Shown: piece after piece, positions 6,883 through 9,737 of the stretch
Numbering within the stretch: the first letter of the stretch is position 1
Layout of the letters: each line of letters begins with the position of its first letter
Assembly: GCA_021154515.1 (NCBI GenBank)
Contig: JAJKIL010000201.1
Coordinates: forward strand, 1 to 9,737
Origin: Niastella sp.
Lineage (GTDB): Bacteria > Bacteroidota > Bacteroidia > Chitinophagales > Chitinophagaceae
Direction of reading: 5' to 3'
Length of the DNA: 9,737 nt
Program-made: the position numbers and the translations under genes
The notes under the pieces: model-generated
What the model was told of the DNA's origin: nothing
Databases searched by the model: none
The model's input: the letters and a program-made list of their open reading frames with translations, nothing else

Positions 6883-7557
6883 TTAATAGCCCGAGGTGCC
6901 ATTTTGTGGCGCCCCGGTCACAATGGCTACCCCTGAGCTGGTTCCCAACCGGTTGGCTCCGGCTTTAATGTATTGTTCTGCCGCCTCATAGGTGCGTATC
7001 CCGCCGGAAGCCTTTATTTTAATAGTAGACGGCAGGTGCGCCCGCATCAGTTGCACAGCCTCCATGGTGGCGCCTTTTTCGGCATAGCCGGTACTGGTTT
7101 TTAAAAAATCCACCCCGGTTTTGGCATATATTTCACAACATGTAATGATCTCTTCATCAGTTAATATCCCGCTTTCGATGATCACTTTAACCAGTCTGTT
7201 CTGGGCATGGGCTGCTTCAACAATGGCCTCCATTTCCAGCTCCAGGTATTGCCAGGCCTTGCTTTTAAGTGCTACCAGGTTAATCACCACATCCAGTTCA
7301 TCGGCGCCGTCCTGAATAGCCTGCTGGGCTTCGGCCTGTTTGGCGCGGGCAACAGAATAACCAAAAGGAAAGCCTATGACCGTAGCCGTTTTTACCCCAC
7401 TGTTAACCAAAATTCCCCTGGCGTTCTTTACCAGTGGTGGCGGCACACACACTGCATAAAAGTTATATTGGATCGCTTCTTCGCATAGCTTTTTAAGTTC
7501 ATGTATGGTAGTTGCAGGTTTTAGCAGGGTGTGATCGATATATTGCGCGATGTTCAT
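6883..7557 (-). CDS. deoC: Deoxyribose-phosphate aldolase
   Basis: Cytoplasmic class I aldolase that splits 2-deoxy-D-ribose 5-phosphate into glyceraldehyde 3-phosphate and acetaldehyde, in deoxynucleoside breakdown. The 224 residues match the short form of DeoC, a TIM barrel. Visible marks are the N-terminal IDHTLLKP, VCVPP, TVIGFPFGY, ADELDVVINL with D89, VKVIIESG, the Schiff-base lysine K153 in DFLKTSTGY, and the activating lysine K182 in IKIKASGGIR; all are intact. The end GTSSGVAIV forms the phosphate-binding loop. It is the first gene of a - strand group; 138 bases separate it from the SPOR gene, so co-transcription is uncertain. Its start is only eight bases from the nearest of several palindromes that could control it. 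No other deo genes are seen in the window. Confidence 0.97.
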   Translation of the reverse strand: MNIAQYIDHTLLKPATTIHELKKLCEEAIQYNFYAVCVPPPLVKNARGILVNSGVKTATVIGFPFGYSVARAKQAEAQQAIQDGADELDVVINLVALKSKAWQYLELEMEAIVEAAHAQNRLVKVIIESGILTDEEIITCCEIYAKTGVDFLKTSTGYAEKGATMEAVQLMRAHLPSTIKIKASGGIRTYEAAEQYIKAGANRLGTSSGVAIVTGAPQNGTSGY

Positions 7558-7565
7558 GTAATTTA

Positions 7566-7590
7566 TTAACCGGTTAAAAACTTTTTAACC
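7566..7590. promoter_or_regulatory. Two overlapping palindromes beside the deoC start
   Basis: TTAACCGGTTAA (7566-7577) is a perfect 12-bp palindrome. It overlaps a second perfect inverted repeat, GGTTAAAAA / TTTTTAACC around a central C (7572-7590). They share GGTTAA, so as RNA only one structure could form; as DNA they may be two half-overlapping repressor sites. The position just upstream of deoC suits an operator. The binding protein is unknown. Confidence 0.5.
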
Positions 7591-7592
7591 CG

Positions 7593-7620
7593 ACTAAATT
7601 AGTTCATTTAACTAAATTCG
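7593..7620. promoter_or_regulatory. Direct and inverted repeats with weak promoter matches
   Basis: ACTAAATT occurs twice as a direct repeat (7593-7600 and 7611-7618), and TTAGTT (7599-7604) with AACTAA (7610-7615) forms an inverted repeat. Near-matches to the -7 box TAnnTTTG occur on both strands: TAAATTCG on + (7613-7620) and TAATTTAG on - (7601-7594), each with one mismatch. No convincing -33 TTG is placed for either. It probably holds the divergent promoters of deoC and the amidohydrolase gene. Confidence 0.35.
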
Positions 7621-7657
7621 ATCCCTGTTCCCGAATTAAATCAAAAACCAAAAGCAC

Positions 7658-9737
7658 ATGAGAAAGTACTGTTTCTTTCCGCCAGGGAGGATCTTTTTCC
7701 TGGTGGGCCTGATGTTCATATTGCATTCAACTGCCATGGCACAGGTAACCTTTCCGGTAAATGGCGTTGCGGATCCCAAAGTAAAATGTTTTGCATTTAC
7801 TAATGCCACCATTGTAAAGGACGTTCAAACCACGCTCACCAATGGCACACTGGTCATTCGGGAGGGGAAAATTGTATCTGTTGGTACATCGGTAACCATT
7901 CCGAAAGATGCGGTGGTGGTCAATTGCAGCGGTAAATTTATTTACCCTTCCTTTATCGACATTTATAGCGATTATGGCGTGGCCGTTCCGCAACGGCAGA
8001 GTGCGCCATTCGATTTTCGCGCTCCGGCGCAACTTACTTCCAATACCAAGGGTGTATTTGGCTGGAACCAGGCGATCAGAAGCGAGATCGACGCTGCCAG
8101 ATTATTTACTACCGATGACGCGAAAGCAGATCCTTTGCGCAGCATTGGCTTTGGCACGGTGCTTACCCACCAGAAGGATGGTATTGCGCGTGGCACCGGT
8201 GCACTGGTAACCCTCGCCAGTGAAAAGGAGAACCTGGTCATGCTGAAAGAAAAAGCGTCTGCGAATTATTCATTCAGCAAAGGTACTTCTACCCAAAGCT
8301 ATCCTTCTTCCATGATGGGGACTATTGCTTTACTACGCCAGACTTACCTCGATGCGCAGTGGTATAAAAGCAATCCGGCTGCTGAAGGCGTTAACCTGTC
8401 GCTGAAATCCTGGAACGACATTCAATCGTTACCGCAAATATTCGATGCAGGGGATAAATGGAACGATCTTCGCGCCGATCGTATTGGCGATGAATTCGGC
8501 ATTCAATACATCATTAAAGGCGGTGGTAACGAATACCAACGCATAAAAGACATTGCTGCTACAAAAGCAACATATATTCTGTCATTGAATTTTCCGCAGG
8601 CAATGGATGTGGAAGACCCCAATGAAGCGCGGTTTGTTTCCCTGGGCGATATGAAGCACTGGGAGCTGGCGCCTTCCAACCCGGCAGCGTTGGAAAAAGC
8701 AGCTATCCCATTTTGTTTAACTGCTACGGAACTAAAAGACACCAAACAGTTCCTGACCAATTTGCGCAAAGCATTTGAGTATGGGTTAAGTGAAACCAAA
8801 GCACTGGAAGCCCTTACCAAAACCCCTGCTACCGTATTAGGGGTGTATGATAAAGTGGGAAGCCTCGATGCCGGTAAAATAGCCAGCTTTTTAATCACCA
8901 CCGGTGAAGTGTTCAAAGAAAAAACGGTGATCCTGCAAAACTGGGTGCAGGGCGAACGATACAATGTAAAAGATGAGAACTGGTCGTCTATTACCGGACA
9001 ATATACCATACAGGTAAGATCGGCCGGTGGTAGCAACAGTTATACACTGGATGTAAAAAGCACTACCGATGCCAGCATTATTGCCAAAGACACCATCAAG
9101 GCTAAATTCAATTTTGATGGCAAACTGGTGACCATCAGCTTTGCTGCCGAGAAAAAACCACGGGCTGCCAACATTCGGTTGGGCGGTACGGTAAATGGCG
9201 AGGTGTGGAATGGAAATGGGGTAGATGCAGAAGGGAATTCCGTATTGTGGTCGGCCAGTTATGCAAAAGCAGGCACACCTGCTCCTGATACCAGTAAGAA
9301 AAAGCCGCTGGGAATGCTGGGCAAAGTGGTGTATCCGTTCGACGGTTATGGCTGGGATTCCCTGCCACAACCTGAAACTATTTTAATTAAGAACGGCACC
9401 GTTTGGACCAATGAAAAAGAAGGCCGGTTAGAGAATACCGATGTATTGATAAAGAACGGGAAGATCGCACAGATCGGTAAGAGCCTGTCGGAACCCGGCG
9501 CCAAAGTAATTGATGCTTCCGGCAAGTTTGTTACACCGGGTATTATCGATGAACACTCACATATTGCGGCCGCTTCCATTAACGAAGGCGCACAATCAGT
9601 AACTTCAGAAGTGCGTATTGCCGATAACCTGAATCCGGAAGACATAAACATCTATCGCCAGTTGAGCGGTGGCGTTACTTCTTCCCACATTTTACATGGC
9701 TCTGCCAATACCATTGGCGGACAAACCCAATTGATAA
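7658..9737 (+). CDS. Exported tandem amidohydrolase-family protein, 3' end missing
   Basis: An open frame of 693 codons without a stop runs off the right edge. Residues 1-28 are a signal peptide ending AMA before Q29, so it is probably periplasmic. Module 1 (about 40-450) has the amidohydrolase beta-sandwich start (ATIVKDVQTTLTNGTLVIREGKIVSVG), a barrel-like region and the closing ALTKTPATVLGVYDKVGSLDAGKIASF, but DIYSD (101-105) stands where the DxHxH metal motif belongs, so it is likely catalytically dead. A beta-rich linker follows at about 450-560. Module 2 begins near 573 (ILIKNGTVWTNEKEGRLENTDVLIKNGKIAQIG) and keeps the motif as DEHSH (631-635). Such two-module proteins of about 1000 residues occur in Bacteroidota; the substrate is unknown and could be a dipeptide-like or cyclic amide. 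The leader is A-rich with no Shine-Dalgarno sequence. Several - strand frames inside this gene are shadows. Confidence 0.9.
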   Translation, partial: MRKYCFFPPGRIFFLVGLMFILHSTAMAQVTFPVNGVADPKVKCFAFTNATIVKDVQTTLTNGTLVIREGKIVSVGTSVTIPKDAVVVNCSGKFIYPSFIDIYSDYGVAVPQRQSAPFDFRAPAQLTSNTKGVFGWNQAIRSEIDAARLFTTDDAKADPLRSIGFGTVLTHQKDGIARGTGALVTLASEKENLVMLKEKASANYSFSKGTSTQSYPSSMMGTIALLRQTYLDAQWYKSNPAAEGVNLSLKSWNDIQSLPQIFDAGDKWNDLRADRIGDEFGIQYIIKGGGNEYQRIKDIAATKATYILSLNFPQAMDVEDPNEARFVSLGDMKHWELAPSNPAALEKAAIPFCLTATELKDTKQFLTNLRKAFEYGLSETKALEALTKTPATVLGVYDKVGSLDAGKIASFLITTGEVFKEKTVILQNWVQGERYNVKDENWSSITGQYTIQVRSAGGSNSYTLDVKSTTDASIIAKDTIKAKFNFDGKLVTISFAAEKKPRAANIRLGGTVNGEVWNGNGVDAEGNSVLWSASYAKAGTPAPDTSKKKPLGMLGKVVYPFDGYGWDSLPQPETILIKNGTVWTNEKEGRLENTDVLIKNGKIAQIGKSLSEPGAKVIDASGKFVTPGIIDEHSHIAAASINEGAQSVTSEVRIADNLNPEDINIYRQLSGGVTSSHILHGSANTIGGQTQLI

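Noticed and set aside
8503..9651. Long - strand frames of up to 177 codons
   Set aside because: They are antisense to the tandem amidohydrolase, whose + frame is open for 693 codons with recognisable modules; the antisense products are low-complexity and unlike any family.

Overview
The window looks like chromosomal DNA from a member of the Bacteroidota, most likely the Chitinophagaceae (Chitinophaga/Niastella-like). This is inferred, not proven. The clues are moderate GC, start codons with almost no Shine-Dalgarno sequence, a promoter fitting the Bacteroidota form (TTTG, 19-nt spacer, TAnnTTTG), secreted proteins with signal peptides ending in 'AQ', and family matches such as a TetX-type flavin monooxygenase, a SPOR-domain lipid-envelope-type protein and a large tandem amidohydrolase. 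No mobile element, tRNA, rRNA or CRISPR array was seen, and no gene-free stretch exceeds 300 bases.

Layout. (1) Bases 1-1943, + strand: the C-terminal three quarters of a TetX-like FAD monooxygenase, cut by the window edge, then an unrecognised exported 337-residue protein that ends in a terminator-like hairpin. (2) Bases 1982-5020, + strand: a five-gene operon with one visible promoter. It encodes a YtrB-like ABC ATPase, a six-helix membrane partner, a short YtrA-type GntR repressor, a membrane-anchored beta-rich protein and a 64-residue exported peptide. A perfect 8-bp-arm inverted repeat lies just downstream of the -7 box, where a bound repressor would block transcription, so the operon is probably autoregulated. 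(3) Bases 5047-5093: a long hairpin with T-runs on both sides that can serve as a shared terminator for the convergent units. (4) Bases 5096-7557, - strand: deoC, a SPOR-domain protein and an M20 amidohydrolase, read in that order. (5) Bases 7558-7657: a divergent intergenic region full of palindromes. (6) Bases 7658-9737, + strand: a large exported amidohydrolase-family protein of at least 693 residues, running off the window. It has two amidohydrolase modules; the first has lost its metal-binding HxH motif and the second keeps it.

How the genes may work together. The ABC/GntR operon is the most coherent system: a signal (in relatives of YtrA often cell-envelope stress or an antibiotic) would release the repressor and induce the transporter with its two envelope accessory proteins. 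The accessory proteins and their role are the least described part. The deoC/SPOR/M20 cluster and the tandem amidohydrolase look like ordinary metabolic and envelope genes of this family, but the palindromic region between them may regulate both.
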